The notes under the pieces: model-generated | Databases searched by the model: none | The model's input: only the letters and a program-made list of their open reading frames with translations | What the model was told of the DNA's origin: nothing | In this document: positions 1 to 8,666 of the stretch, piece after piece | Layout of the letters: every line of letters begins with the position of its first letter | Position numbering within the stretch: the first letter of the stretch is position 1 | Position numbers and translations under genes: made by a program | From: Cedecea lapagei | GTDB lineage: Bacteria > Pseudomonadota > Gammaproteobacteria > Enterobacterales > Enterobacteriaceae | Direction: 5' to 3' | Length of the DNA: 64,000 nucleotides | NCBI RefSeq assembly: GCF_900635955.1 | Contig: NZ_LR134201.1 | Location: 2,542,001 to 2,606,000 of the forward strand

Positions 1-662
1 GGCGGGATAATGGGTAGCTTCACGCCAAACTGATACTGCATCTGGCTGTCCTGGAAAATCACCACATCCTGTTCAATACGGCCGTCCATCTCAAAACGCC
101 AGAAGATGCCGACTTCGGCCAGCAGACGCTGAACGAAGGCCAGGTCCGTTTCACGCCACTGGGTGATGAGTTCACGAACCGGGTAGGTCTGCGACAGACG
201 AAATTCAAAATCCGCCCCTTCCAGCCCGTGGGAACGGAGGATTTGCTCCACGACTTCCGGCACTGACTGGTTCAGATATACCGCACAGCGCTCGGTGTGA
301 TGCATCAGGGCAATACGCGGTACCAGTCGCAGGGCGTAGGTGATTTCATCCCCCGACACGGAGATGCGGCGGAAATCATCCACCACGCCATACACCGTAC
401 GCATCGGCACGGCTGGCGTACCATCATAAAGCGGGGTCTGAAGGGTAAAAGAGGCAGGTTTGAGCATCAGTTCACTGCCGGCAATGTTCGCCGTACAGGT
501 GACGGTGACATCGTAACGCCAGGGCTGACTCAGGGTTTCACTGGCACGAAAGCGTAGTACATCGAGAAAATGTGGGCATTCATGGACGTTCACGCGATAG
601 CGAGACAGCCCCAGGACTTCATCGATTTTCTTCTGTGCCAGACTGATAGCATTACTGCTCAT
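1..662 (-). CDS. vgrG: T6SS spike protein VgrG (TssI), N-terminal part, cut by window edge
   Basis: The first 220 codons are present; the gene runs off the left edge. VgrG trimers form the tip of the Hcp tube that the contracting type VI sheath drives into a target cell, and they carry effectors. The visible part is the gp27-like domain: an early segment reading VHECPHFLDVLRF, a segment YGVVDDFRRISVSGDEITY, then YPVRELITQWRETDLAFVQRLLAE followed by GIFWRF, which is the typical VgrG signature. The ATG at 660-662 has an AGGAG about 11 bases upstream. It is the last gene of the minus-strand T6SS series in the window, 36 bases after the LprI-like gene. Whether it has a C-terminal effector extension cannot be seen. 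Confidence 0.9.
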   Translation of the reverse strand, partial: MSSNAISLAQKKIDEVLGLSRYRVNVHECPHFLDVLRFRASETLSQPWRYDVTVTCTANIAGSELMLKPASFTLQTPLYDGTPAVPMRTVYGVVDDFRRISVSGDEITYALRLVPRIALMHHTERCAVYLNQSVPEVVEQILRSHGLEGADFEFRLSQTYPVRELITQWRETDLAFVQRLLAEVGIFWRFEMDGRIEQDVVIFQDSQMQYQFGVKLPIIP

Positions 663-698
663 CCTTTATCTCCTCTTCAGAAAGTCCCAGACAGCCAA

Positions 699-1517
699 TT
701 AATTATCGCCAATAAGGAAAGCAATACGGTCATTGGTCATTTTCGTCTGGCACTGATAAATTTCGATACGATGTTTCATATCGACATTATTCGATTCTGT
801 ATCCGACAACTTGCCGCATTTAGCAACTTTTTCATTAATCCATGCCATCTGTTCTTTTTTCAGCGCATTTCGCGAAGAGTCCGGAAGTTCTCGCCACACA
901 GAATTCAGGTTGCGGTCGGAATTTTTATATTCAGCCTTCGCAGAATCCAGGTTGTCTTTGGACTGAGCATTAATAATCTGGTTTTTATTAACGGACAACG
1001 CACTAATATTGAACAGAGCATCGGACAAATCAGTCCGGTTAAACTGGCTAAAGATGACATCTTTACCGTTGTCTGCAAGCTTAGCGCTGTAACTGACATC
1101 GTTCCAGACCACGCTTCCATTATTGAGTTTGCCATAGCCTCTTGTAATGGAAGGCAAATAGTTTGGGTTGCTACTTACCACATCCAGCGTTTCCTGCGGC
1201 ACTTTAACAGAGATTGTTGCACTACAATTTAGACCATAGCTGCCATTACCAGACGTAGAGACATTACTCACGCTGACCACCAGGCCATTAATTTCATTCT
1301 GGTAATCTGCGACGGGCTTATCATAGTTATATCTGCCTTTTGTAAGGTAATCACTTTGAAGCAGCCCTGAAGCATCACTGCGAAAATAATCAGAGAGGGA
1401 CTTAACTGCATCTTCCCGACCACATTTGAAATCGTCAGAGGAACTGAAAAAACCGGCATGCGCATTTGCCGTACAAGTAAGAGCAATAAATGCCGGGATA
1501 AACTTCATCAACTTCAT
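699..1517 (-). CDS. Secreted protein with C-terminal LprI/DUF1311-like domain, in the T6SS locus
   Basis: A 272-residue protein with a clear signal peptide (MKLMKFIPAFIALTCTANAHA, cleavage near residue 21), so periplasmic. The first ~150 mature residues are unrecognised apart from scattered cysteines (FKCGRED, LNCSATIS). Residues ~190-265 resemble the DUF1311/LprI domain (LN..WRELPDSSRNALKKEQMAWINEKVAKCG), a family that includes periplasmic lysozyme inhibitors. The gene lies between clpV and vgrG and is visibly richer in A+T than the genes on either side, which suggests separate acquisition. By position it could be an immunity or accessory protein for a cell-wall-degrading cargo, but that is inference. 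An AAGGA sits 7 bases before the first ATG; a second in-frame ATG lies three codons in. Confidence 0.65.
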   Translation of the reverse strand: MKLMKFIPAFIALTCTANAHAGFFSSSDDFKCGREDAVKSLSDYFRSDASGLLQSDYLTKGRYNYDKPVADYQNEINGLVVSVSNVSTSGNGSYGLNCSATISVKVPQETLDVVSSNPNYLPSITRGYGKLNNGSVVWNDVSYSAKLADNGKDVIFSQFNRTDLSDALFNISALSVNKNQIINAQSKDNLDSAKAEYKNSDRNLNSVWRELPDSSRNALKKEQMAWINEKVAKCGKLSDTESNNVDMKHRIEIYQCQTKMTNDRIAFLIGDN

Positions 1518-1580
1518 TATTTTTTCCTTTTTGTAAATATCAACGACAACATTCCGTTATCACTGTAAATTCGTAATACA

Positions 1581-4214
1581 TCAGTTTTTTTCTGAATCAA
1601 ATTCCAGCCCGATCCCCTCTTCTTCACTCCAGCTAAGGCGTAAAGACTGCGGTTTCTGCTTCGCCGCCATATGGGCCAGCAGCTGCTGGCTCAGCACAGG
1701 CAGGATTTGCTGATTAAGCAGGCTGTCGACGTTGCGGGCGCCGGTGTCCGGTAGCAGACAGGCAGACGTCAGGGCGTCATACAGGCTCTCTTCGACATCC
1801 GTGGTGAGGCCGTAGTGACGGTTCAGGCGCTTACTGACCTGGCCGAGCTTCATCTCCACGATGGTACGCATGGCCGCTTCTGCCAGCGGGCGGTAAATCA
1901 CGGTCTGGAAACGGGCAAGCAGCGCAGGCTGGAAGTGATCGCGCAGCGTCGGGCGCAGCAGCTCCTGAAGATCGGATTCACCTGCTTCCGGCTGCTCGTC
2001 CAGCAACTGCATAATCAGGTCGCTGCCGAGGTTGGAGGTCATCAGGATGACGGTGTTACGGAAGTCAATTTCACGCCCTTCGCCGTCGCGCATGAAGCCG
2101 CGGTCGAAGACCTGGTAGAACAGGTTCATCACATCGCGGTGTGCTTTTTCCACTTCATCCAGCAGCACCACGCTGTACGGGCGCTTGCGCACGGCCTCGG
2201 TAAGAATACCGCCCTGGCCATAACCCACGTAGCCCGGCGGAGATCCCTTAAGCTGGGAGACGGTGTGCGGCTCCTGGTATTCGGAGAGGTTGATGGTGAT
2301 AAGCGACTTTTCGCCGCCGTACAGCACATCGGCCAGCGCCAGTGCAGTTTCAGTTTTCCCCACCCCGCTCGGCCCGACCAGCAGGAACACGCCCTGCGGG
2401 CCGTTCTCGGAGGTCAGACCGGTTTTGGCGGCGCGAAGCCGCTGCGCGATGGCGTTGAGCGCCACATCCTGGCCCACCACCCGTTTGCCAATTTCATTTT
2501 CGAGGCTCAGCAGTTCAGTCTGTTCATCTTTCATCAGGGAGGAAAGCGGGACGCCGGTCCAGTCGGCAATCACGTTGGCCACCGTGCGGGTATCCACATC
2601 GAGCTGAATCAGGGCATCCTGCTGCTGGGCGTTATCCAGCTGCTGTTGCAGATTGTGGATATCTGCCTGGCGGCTAATGTCCTGGCGGCAATCCATCAGC
2701 TGCTGTGCGAGGACTTTCTCCTGTTCAAAACGACCTTCTTTATCCTCAAGCAGGGTTTCCAGCCCGGTTCGCTGCTGTTCAATCTGCTCTATACGTTCGC
2801 CGTGCCGGTGGTTGCCTACGGCGATGTCTTCCAGCAGCGCCTGCTCTTCGAGTTCGAGCGCCGTCAGTCGGGCTTTCAGGTGCGTGATAACTTCAGGAAC
2901 GGTGTCCAGGCTCATGCGGACCCTTGCCGCAGCAGTGTCCAGCAGGTCAACCGCCTTATCGGGGAGCTGACGCCCGGTCAGATAGCGGCGGGAAAGGGTC
3001 ACGGCTGCACGCACCGCGTCATCGGTAATATGTACGCCGTGGTGCTCCGCGTAACGGGACTTCAGGCCCCTGAGCATCAGACAGGCGGTATCGTCATCAG
3101 GCTCATCCACTTTTACCATCTGGAAACGGCGTTCCAGAGCGGCATCACGTTCAAAATACTGCTTGTACTCACTCCAGGTGGTGGCGGCGATAGTGCGCAG
3201 TTCGCCCCGGGCCAGGGCAGGCTTCAGTAAGTTCGCGGCGTCTGCGCCCCCCGCCTGATTACCTGCGCCAATGATTGTGTGGGCTTCGTCGATAAACAGC
3301 AGGATCGGTACCGGCGACTGCTGCACGGCGTCAATCACGTTTTTTAGCCGCTGTTCAAATTCACCCTTTACCCCCGCGCCCGCCTGTAACAGGCCAAGGT
3401 CAAGGGTGCGCAGGATAACGGGCTTGAGGGACTCCGGCACGTTCCCTTCGGCAATGCGTAACGCCAGGCCTTCCACCAGAGCGGTTTTCCCTACGCCAGG
3501 CTCCCCAACCAGAATCGGGTTGTTTTTACGGCGACGGGAGAGAATATCCACCATCTGGCGAATTTCGGTATCACGGCCAAAGACAGGGTCGATTCTGCCT
3601 TCTTTCGCTTTAGCGGTAACGTCGAGGGTGAATTTATCCAGCGCGTTTTGCAGCGCGGGAGACAGCTCGCCTTCTCTTTCTGCCGTCTGCCCCACCATTT
3701 CCACGTTGCCGCTGGTCTGCGCCAGCCCGGCCTCCTGCTGTACCTCAGGCCTTTCGTCCGACTGGGCATCCAGTAAAGGCCGCAAACGTTCCAGCTGGCT
3801 CTGTCCCAGAGTCAACAGCGGCCACAGGCCATCACAGCGAACCAGATTCTGTTTATCGACCAACGCCGCCAGCAGATGCACGCTGCGGATCTGCGTTTCA
3901 CCGGCAAGTGAGGCCAGCAGCCAGGCTTCCTGCAGCAGGCTATGAATGCTGTCTGAGAGTTGCGGACGCGTGCGCACTGAGCGCGGAAGGTTGTCCATCC
4001 ACGCCAGCAGTTCCTGCCAGAGCGTATCCACATCCCACTCGTAGCGGCGGGCCAGTACGGTCAGGTCGCCTTCGCCCTGTTCCAGCAGTTTCAGCAGCCA
4101 GTGCTCGGGCAATATTTCCGCATGGGCGCGGGTCTGACAGAGAGAAGCCGCCCCTTCCATTGCACGGGCACAGTAGGGGTTCAAACGTCGCAGCAGGATG
4201 GCCGGGTTTTCCAT
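1581..4214 (-). CDS. clpV: T6SS sheath-disassembly ATPase ClpV (TssH)
   Basis: An 877-residue AAA+ unfoldase of the ClpB/Hsp100 type. ClpV hexamers bind contracted TssB/TssC sheaths in the cytoplasm and recycle them. Visible parts are a Clp-N domain (residues 1-150), AAA1 with Walker A GEPGVGKT at 237-244 and Walker B LLFIDEAH near 304-311, a coiled middle region about 450-540, AAA2 with Walker A GPSGVGKT at 614-621 and Walker B VVLLDEVEKAH near 682, and a C-terminal D2-small domain. The start chosen is MENPAILLRRLNPYC, which matches ClpV N termini. An in-frame ATG at 4292 would add 26 unlikely residues. The Shine-Dalgarno sequence is weak (GAG 9 bases upstream). hcp ends 172 bases upstream, and a strong hairpin lies between. 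Confidence 0.93.
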   Translation of the reverse strand: MENPAILLRRLNPYCARAMEGAASLCQTRAHAEILPEHWLLKLLEQGEGDLTVLARRYEWDVDTLWQELLAWMDNLPRSVRTRPQLSDSIHSLLQEAWLLASLAGETQIRSVHLLAALVDKQNLVRCDGLWPLLTLGQSQLERLRPLLDAQSDERPEVQQEAGLAQTSGNVEMVGQTAEREGELSPALQNALDKFTLDVTAKAKEGRIDPVFGRDTEIRQMVDILSRRRKNNPILVGEPGVGKTALVEGLALRIAEGNVPESLKPVILRTLDLGLLQAGAGVKGEFEQRLKNVIDAVQQSPVPILLFIDEAHTIIGAGNQAGGADAANLLKPALARGELRTIAATTWSEYKQYFERDAALERRFQMVKVDEPDDDTACLMLRGLKSRYAEHHGVHITDDAVRAAVTLSRRYLTGRQLPDKAVDLLDTAAARVRMSLDTVPEVITHLKARLTALELEEQALLEDIAVGNHRHGERIEQIEQQRTGLETLLEDKEGRFEQEKVLAQQLMDCRQDISRQADIHNLQQQLDNAQQQDALIQLDVDTRTVANVIADWTGVPLSSLMKDEQTELLSLENEIGKRVVGQDVALNAIAQRLRAAKTGLTSENGPQGVFLLVGPSGVGKTETALALADVLYGGEKSLITINLSEYQEPHTVSQLKGSPPGYVGYGQGGILTEAVRKRPYSVVLLDEVEKAHRDVMNLFYQVFDRGFMRDGEGREIDFRNTVILMTSNLGSDLIMQLLDEQPEAGESDLQELLRPTLRDHFQPALLARFQTVIYRPLAEAAMRTIVEMKLGQVSKRLNRHYGLTTDVEESLYDALTSACLLPDTGARNVDSLLNQQILPVLSQQLLAHMAAKQKPQSLRLSWSEEEGIGLEFDSEKN

Positions 4215-4351
4215 GTTTTTAAACTCGCTGTCAATGACCTTCAGGCACGCTACCGCCCATCGCCATTCCCTTAATAAGGGGCCCAGGCGCATCAGGTCTG
4301 ATTTCTCGGTTGTTAGGGTTTTAGTCAGTACCCGCAGGACAGATACTCAGT

Positions 4352-4380
4352 AAAACTGCGGACGGGTTACCCCGTCCGCA
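4352..4380 (-). terminator. Perfect hairpin directly downstream of hcp
   Basis: TGCGGACGGG and CCCGTCCGCA form a perfect 10-bp stem with a 4-base loop, followed on the minus strand by GTTTTAC. The structure sits 6 bases after the hcp stop codon and before clpV. It looks like an intrinsic terminator or a 3'-end stabiliser that could make hcp mRNA more abundant than that of the downstream genes. Confidence 0.75.
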
Positions 4381-4386
4381 CAGGGC

Positions 4387-4878
4387 TTACGCCGTGGCGC
4401 GTTCGTTCCAGCTATCGGAATGAATGATGTTGCCGTCTTTGTAGGTCCAGGTGATTTTTTCGTAGCGCAGCTCGATCTGCTCGAGGTGGTTATGCTTCTC
4501 GAAAGAAGGATCCTTGATGTCGTGCATCACAGGGTTCACTTTCACCACTTTCACGTTTTCCAGCTTGGTGTTGAAGTACTCCACCTCCTGGCCCGCATCG
4601 TTGATTTTGTACCACTTGAATTCTGCAGATTTGAGGGTCTGACCGGTGGTCACCGCCTTGTACAGATACGGGCTGGACGAGTCGATTTCCTTGGTAAACA
4701 GGAATGGCGTGTGGATACGGGTACCGGTCAGCTTGCCGGTATTGTTATCGGTCGGGATGTACAGGTTATGCTCCTGCGCCACCACTTCGATGCTGCCGTC
4801 ACGATCCTGAACGTCCACGGAACCTTTAATGTCAGCGCCGCCATCGTCTTTCAGCCAAAGATAAACTGGGATTGCCAT
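4387..4878 (-). CDS. hcp: T6SS inner-tube protein Hcp (TssD)
   Basis: A 163-residue Hcp, which forms stacked hexameric rings as the tube propelled out by the sheath and also chaperones small effectors. It begins MAIPVYLWLKDDGG and contains the family features IKGSVDVQDRDGSIEV and HTPFLFTKEIDSSSPYLYKAV, ending in an ITWTYKDGNIIHSDSWNE beta strand. There is no C-terminal extension. The start at 4876-4878 has GGAGAA about 9 bases upstream, inside the 3' end of the OmpA-like gene, and the intergenic gap is only 4 bases. Confidence 0.96.
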   Translation of the reverse strand: MAIPVYLWLKDDGGADIKGSVDVQDRDGSIEVVAQEHNLYIPTDNNTGKLTGTRIHTPFLFTKEIDSSSPYLYKAVTTGQTLKSAEFKWYKINDAGQEVEYFNTKLENVKVVKVNPVMHDIKDPSFEKHNHLEQIELRYEKITWTYKDGNIIHSDSWNERATA

Positions 4879-4882
4879 GTTG

Positions 4883-6574
4883 CTATTCTCCATTTCGTTG
4901 TAAAGCATCATCATCCTGCGATGATGCTGGGTTTTCGCCCGGTAGCCGGCAGGCATCCGCCTGCGGTACCAGACTGATTTCGACACGACGGTTAACCGCT
5001 CGGCCTTCCGGTGTGTCATTGGTTGCGATCGGGCGGCTCTGGCCATAACCCTGCACCGCAAAACAGCTTTCAGGCACATCGCCGGTGTCACGCATCCAGT
5101 CACGCACCGCTTCAGCGCGTTTCTGTGACAGTGACTGGTTTAGCTGTGGGTTACCGGTGTTGTCCGTATGTCCCGCCACCACAATTAGCCAGCCCGGCTT
5201 CGCTTTGATACCAACCAGCGAGTTGACCAGCATTTTTGTCGAGCCGGATCTCAGATCGGACTTGCCGGAGTCGAACAGCGACATACTGTCGAGGCGGACA
5301 ATTTTCGGTACTGGCTTTGGCTTCGGCTTCGGCTCAGGTTTGGGCGGCGGTGGCGGCACCCAGGTATCAATGGCCTGTTGAACGCTCAGCCATAAACGCT
5401 CGCCGGGATAGAGCCCCAGGCCATAACGTTGTGGCTCGCCCTGACGCTGCCAGCGCTCCAGCAGCAATGCATCCTGCTGCAGGGCATGCAGGGCCTGCGC
5501 TTTCGGGGCATAGTGGTTCATCGGAATAGCCTGCCAGCGCTGAAGGTCGGCGCTGACCTTGCGGATCAGCGACTGGTTATGTCGCACGGACAGGGCAATG
5601 GCACCCAGGGCGCATAACAGCAGAACCATCACCACCCGACGCCCGGTTTTGCCACCCTGCAACGGGGTGGTATAAGGGGCCAGCAGCGGAAGTACAGCAT
5701 CGGCAAAGTGCCAGCGCGGTTCATAGGTAATGACACTATCGGCCGGGGCAATGCGGGTCTGGCGGAACAATAACTGTGGCCACAGCGCAGCTGTTGAGGT
5801 GGATACCGACCCGAGACGCAGGGTGACAGCAAACGGTCGCACAGCCGGACACAGCCTGTCCGCTTTGCTCAGCTCATCAAGCATCACAGCGTGAAGCAGC
5901 GATGTCGCCTGTGTCAGGTAAGGCTGAATAAAGGCCATCTGCGGGGACCGCTGCCATTCGCTGAGTGTGACGGCAGATTCGTCTTCCGGACACACCAGGG
6001 ACGTATTGCCCCGCACCACTATCCAAGGGGTTTCCGGACCGCTGAATTCGGTATTCAGAACCACCGGCACGCTATAGCCGGTAAGCTCCCGTAACTGCTT
6101 CATCTGCAGACGCAGCGCTTTCAGGGAAGCGCGCAACAACGCCTCATCCTCATGCAGGTCCGGCAGACAGCGGTACATCACGGTGAGCTGGCCTGCCATC
6201 GTCGGTGTACGGGCCAGCAGACGCTCTGCAAAAGGCGTGAGCCCGGTCAGTTCCGCTACCCGGAGATACCAGCCCTGCACCGTGCCCCGACTCGGGCCTG
6301 CCGCAAACATGGCATCATCCACATCACCGCAGACCAGCACCACCGGTCCGGTATGGCTATCTGGTGGGAAGTGATCGGCGTCATCGGCCTGCGGTGCAGG
6401 TCGTTTTTGACGGTAACGCCGACGGATAAGGACAGCGGAAAGCAGCAGTGCGAGCAGCGTCAGGACAGATTTACCTGCGACCGACCATGCGAGAAATCCC
6501 TGGACCAGCCACGACACCGCAATAAGGCACAGCAATACCGGCAGAACCGCCCGGGCGAGCGTTTTTCCGCGCAT
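4883..6574 (-). CDS. T6SS-associated membrane protein with C-terminal OmpA peptidoglycan-binding domain
   Basis: A 563-residue protein. There are two hydrophobic segments at residues 10-28 and 34-50, a cytoplasmic region of about 260 residues, a third membrane segment at 312-330, a Pro/Lys-rich linker at 406-424 (PPPPPKPEPKPKPKPVPK), and an OmpA-family domain at 425-537 with the signature AGHTDNTGNPQLNQSLSQKR and a terminal NRRVEISLV strand. The topology (two helices, cytosolic domain, third helix, periplasm) imitates TssM, but no P-loop is visible. The OmpA domain should anchor the secretion apparatus to peptidoglycan, as TagL does elsewhere. The start ATG overlaps the tssL stop codon (TGATG), indicating translational coupling. 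Confidence 0.82.
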   Translation of the reverse strand: MRGKTLARAVLPVLLCLIAVSWLVQGFLAWSVAGKSVLTLLALLLSAVLIRRRYRQKRPAPQADDADHFPPDSHTGPVVLVCGDVDDAMFAAGPSRGTVQGWYLRVAELTGLTPFAERLLARTPTMAGQLTVMYRCLPDLHEDEALLRASLKALRLQMKQLRELTGYSVPVVLNTEFSGPETPWIVVRGNTSLVCPEDESAVTLSEWQRSPQMAFIQPYLTQATSLLHAVMLDELSKADRLCPAVRPFAVTLRLGSVSTSTAALWPQLLFRQTRIAPADSVITYEPRWHFADAVLPLLAPYTTPLQGGKTGRRVVMVLLLCALGAIALSVRHNQSLIRKVSADLQRWQAIPMNHYAPKAQALHALQQDALLLERWQRQGEPQRYGLGLYPGERLWLSVQQAIDTWVPPPPPKPEPKPKPKPVPKIVRLDSMSLFDSGKSDLRSGSTKMLVNSLVGIKAKPGWLIVVAGHTDNTGNPQLNQSLSQKRAEAVRDWMRDTGDVPESCFAVQGYGQSRPIATNDTPEGRAVNRRVEISLVPQADACRLPGENPASSQDDDALQRNGE

Positions 6575-7302
6575 CAAGGGTGCTCCGGCAGTTGTTGGTG
6601 CAGCAGCTCCTGCAACCAAAGATGACCACCCAGCCATACCGCACCAGTCAGGATCACCGCCAGTACAATCCAGAACCAGACGGACCGCAGCAGGTTATAG
6701 CGACGACGCCCGGTTTTCTGCACGACCAGTGATGCGCCCGTTTCCAGCGGCGGCACTCGCTCATTCAGGGCCGCGATTACCTCATCACGCTGTGACTGCC
6801 CGACACCAGAGAGGCTGTATTGCCCCTGGAACCCCAGCGCCAGTACACGCTGGTAGCAGGTCAGCACCACAGGCTCCGGCGCGGGCTGACGGAGCACCTC
6901 CGCGATACGATCATACAAGGCCCCACCCGCTCTCAGGGATCCGAAGTAGACCGCCTGCAGTGGCGCAGAACGCCAGGCGCGTTGTCCGGCATCAAGAGTC
7001 ATATTCAGTGCATCGGGCGTGCTGTCAACGGATATCGTAGCTTTCGTATTTACCGGAGACGAAGACGCAGGCTTACGGTTCATGACGGTTTCGTCCAGCA
7101 GGGCGCACTGGGCATAGGTGATGTGATCAATACTTTCAGCACCCAGCCCTGCGCACTCCAGCGCCTCGCGTACGCTTTCCACCTGCGCTTTACAGGCCGC
7201 ATACAGCGCAGGGCCATCCGTCACCTGCCCACCGTGGCGTAACTGCGCAACGGTAAGCCAGGTCTGTGCCATCAGGGCATCAATGTCGATAACCTTATTC
7301 AT
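6574..7302 (-). CDS. tssL: T6SS membrane-complex protein TssL (DotU/IcmH family)
   Basis: A 242-residue C-tail-anchored inner-membrane protein. TssL associates with TssM and TssJ to form the trans-envelope complex that docks the baseplate. The cytoplasmic domain carries the DotU hallmark ITYAQCALLDETVM and the helix VVLTCYQRVLALGFQGQY. A single membrane helix lies at ~206-228 (VWFWIVLAVILTGAVWLGG), followed by a short periplasmic tail, so this copy has no peptidoglycan-binding extension; the next gene appears to supply it. Between TVM and the second helical bundle is a polar insert (residues ~96-120) rich in S, T and P. The start overlaps the tssK stop by 4 bases. Confidence 0.93.
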   Translation of the reverse strand: MNKVIDIDALMAQTWLTVAQLRHGGQVTDGPALYAACKAQVESVREALECAGLGAESIDHITYAQCALLDETVMNRKPASSSPVNTKATISVDSTPDALNMTLDAGQRAWRSAPLQAVYFGSLRAGGALYDRIAEVLRQPAPEPVVLTCYQRVLALGFQGQYSLSGVGQSQRDEVIAALNERVPPLETGASLVVQKTGRRRYNLLRSVWFWIVLAVILTGAVWLGGHLWLQELLHQQLPEHP

Positions 7303-8648
7303 GAGCGAAGCACCGCAAACAATTCAAGCTCTAGTTCGCCGAGCAGGGAGGGAACGTAGAATACGCACACACCCTGATCCAGCATTTCGTGGGCCGCCGG
7401 GCTTTCCATATCCAGCACAAAGTACTGGTTTTCCAGACGCACCGGCAGTGCAGCCGGGACACGGCTCAGGGCAATGAGACCAACTCCCTCGACGGCCACA
7501 CCGGACACTTCGCCGACATTTGCCGGGGCACCGGCAATACACATCTCTGCGAATTTTTCGGCAATCTGCCATGCCGGCTGACTGGCTCGTACGGAAAGGT
7601 AGAAATCCGCTTCATCGCGCAGACGAATATCATGCAGTACCGCTTTCCAGGTCTCCGGATCAAGACGATCCATCCTGACTGCCACCACGCGTGACGGCAG
7701 ACTGGCTTCCAGCAATTCACTGATGAGATCAAACAGCGGCGGGAAGGTTTTTTCCGGTGCAAGGTGGTCATACCCCGGAATGGCATCCAGATCGTGCTCC
7801 AGCGAGAAGGTCAGCATACTGCCAGCCAAACGGACGAGCTCTGACCAGACCTGTTCAGGGTGACGATTGGGAAAACGCTCAAACTCAGAGAGGACCCGCG
7901 CATGGGAGTTCAGAGCATTCAACAACCAGAACAGCGATACATCAGCGACCGCAAAGTCAGCCATACGATCATTACTTTCACGACGCATGGACATCAGGCG
8001 CTGGCGACGGGAACGCAGCTGACGGTTCAGCAGCGCAAGGCGCTCACACAGTCCGCGACTGGCCGAGAACAGTGCCATCGGCGGGATAAAATCCGGATCC
8101 TGACGCCAGCCCCCCCGCCCGTCACGCTGGATACGGGCAACAGCACAGGTTTCCCAGGCGCTGTTGTCTTCATGGTCAAAGCGGAAGGCCAGGTTAAAGC
8201 GGGCCACCGCCATTGACTCTTCATCCTGACCAAAGCGGTCAGTGATGGTCTCCCAGGCCTCCACATAGCGCAGCGGGCGTTCCGCTGGCTGAGTGTCGGT
8301 CTGCACATTGACGATCCCCGCCTGCATGACCGGCAGGGCAACATACACCGTGACCGCTCCACTAGCTGCAGAGGCAGGTACGTCAACTTCACGCGGCTCC
8401 GGTGGCAGGTCGCAGAACCGGGTATCAACCAGCGTGTCATCAGGTAGCCAGAGACGAAGTGACTGCGCCTGCACGCGGCCGGAGGCCAGCATCGCATCAT
8501 CCAGCTCAACCCGACCAACGCCCCAGGGAAAAGCATTTCCGCGGGCGGCAATACCGGAACGGGAAAAGGCTTCCCATTCAGACTGTTGCTGGAACTGTTG
8601 CGGGGCCAGCAAGGCCCCTTCGTTCCATAACGGACGATAGATCTTCAT
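7299..8648 (-). CDS. tssK: T6SS baseplate protein TssK
   Basis: A 449-residue protein of usual family length. TssK trimers link the baseplate wedges to the TssL/TssM membrane complex. The N terminus (KIYRPLWNEGALLAPQQFQQQ) and PWGVGRVELDDAMLASGRVQ are typical of the family, as are the helical-bundle segments LALLNRQLRSRRQRL and FWLLNALNSHARVL, with a C-terminal domain ending in the usual FYVPSLLGELELELFAVL. The gap to tssC is 18 bases and the overlap with tssL is 4 bases, so it belongs to the same operon. Confidence 0.95.
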   Translation of the reverse strand: MKIYRPLWNEGALLAPQQFQQQSEWEAFSRSGIAARGNAFPWGVGRVELDDAMLASGRVQAQSLRLWLPDDTLVDTRFCDLPPEPREVDVPASAASGAVTVYVALPVMQAGIVNVQTDTQPAERPLRYVEAWETITDRFGQDEESMAVARFNLAFRFDHEDNSAWETCAVARIQRDGRGGWRQDPDFIPPMALFSASRGLCERLALLNRQLRSRRQRLMSMRRESNDRMADFAVADVSLFWLLNALNSHARVLSEFERFPNRHPEQVWSELVRLAGSMLTFSLEHDLDAIPGYDHLAPEKTFPPLFDLISELLEASLPSRVVAVRMDRLDPETWKAVLHDIRLRDEADFYLSVRASQPAWQIAEKFAEMCIAGAPANVGEVSGVAVEGVGLIALSRVPAALPVRLENQYFVLDMESPAAHEMLDQGVCVFYVPSLLGELELELFAVLRS

Positions 8649-8666
8649 CCCTGACTTCTCCTTGCC

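Noticed and set aside
570..1232. A 220-codon plus-strand frame across the LprI-like gene and vgrG start
   Set aside because: Antisense to a gene with a clear signal peptide and domain; no ribosome-binding site or similarity.
1815..3230. A 471-codon open frame on the plus strand inside clpV
   Set aside because: It is exactly antisense to the conserved AAA+ gene, has His/Gln/Arg-rich low-quality composition and no family resemblance; long antisense frames are common over GC-rich genes.
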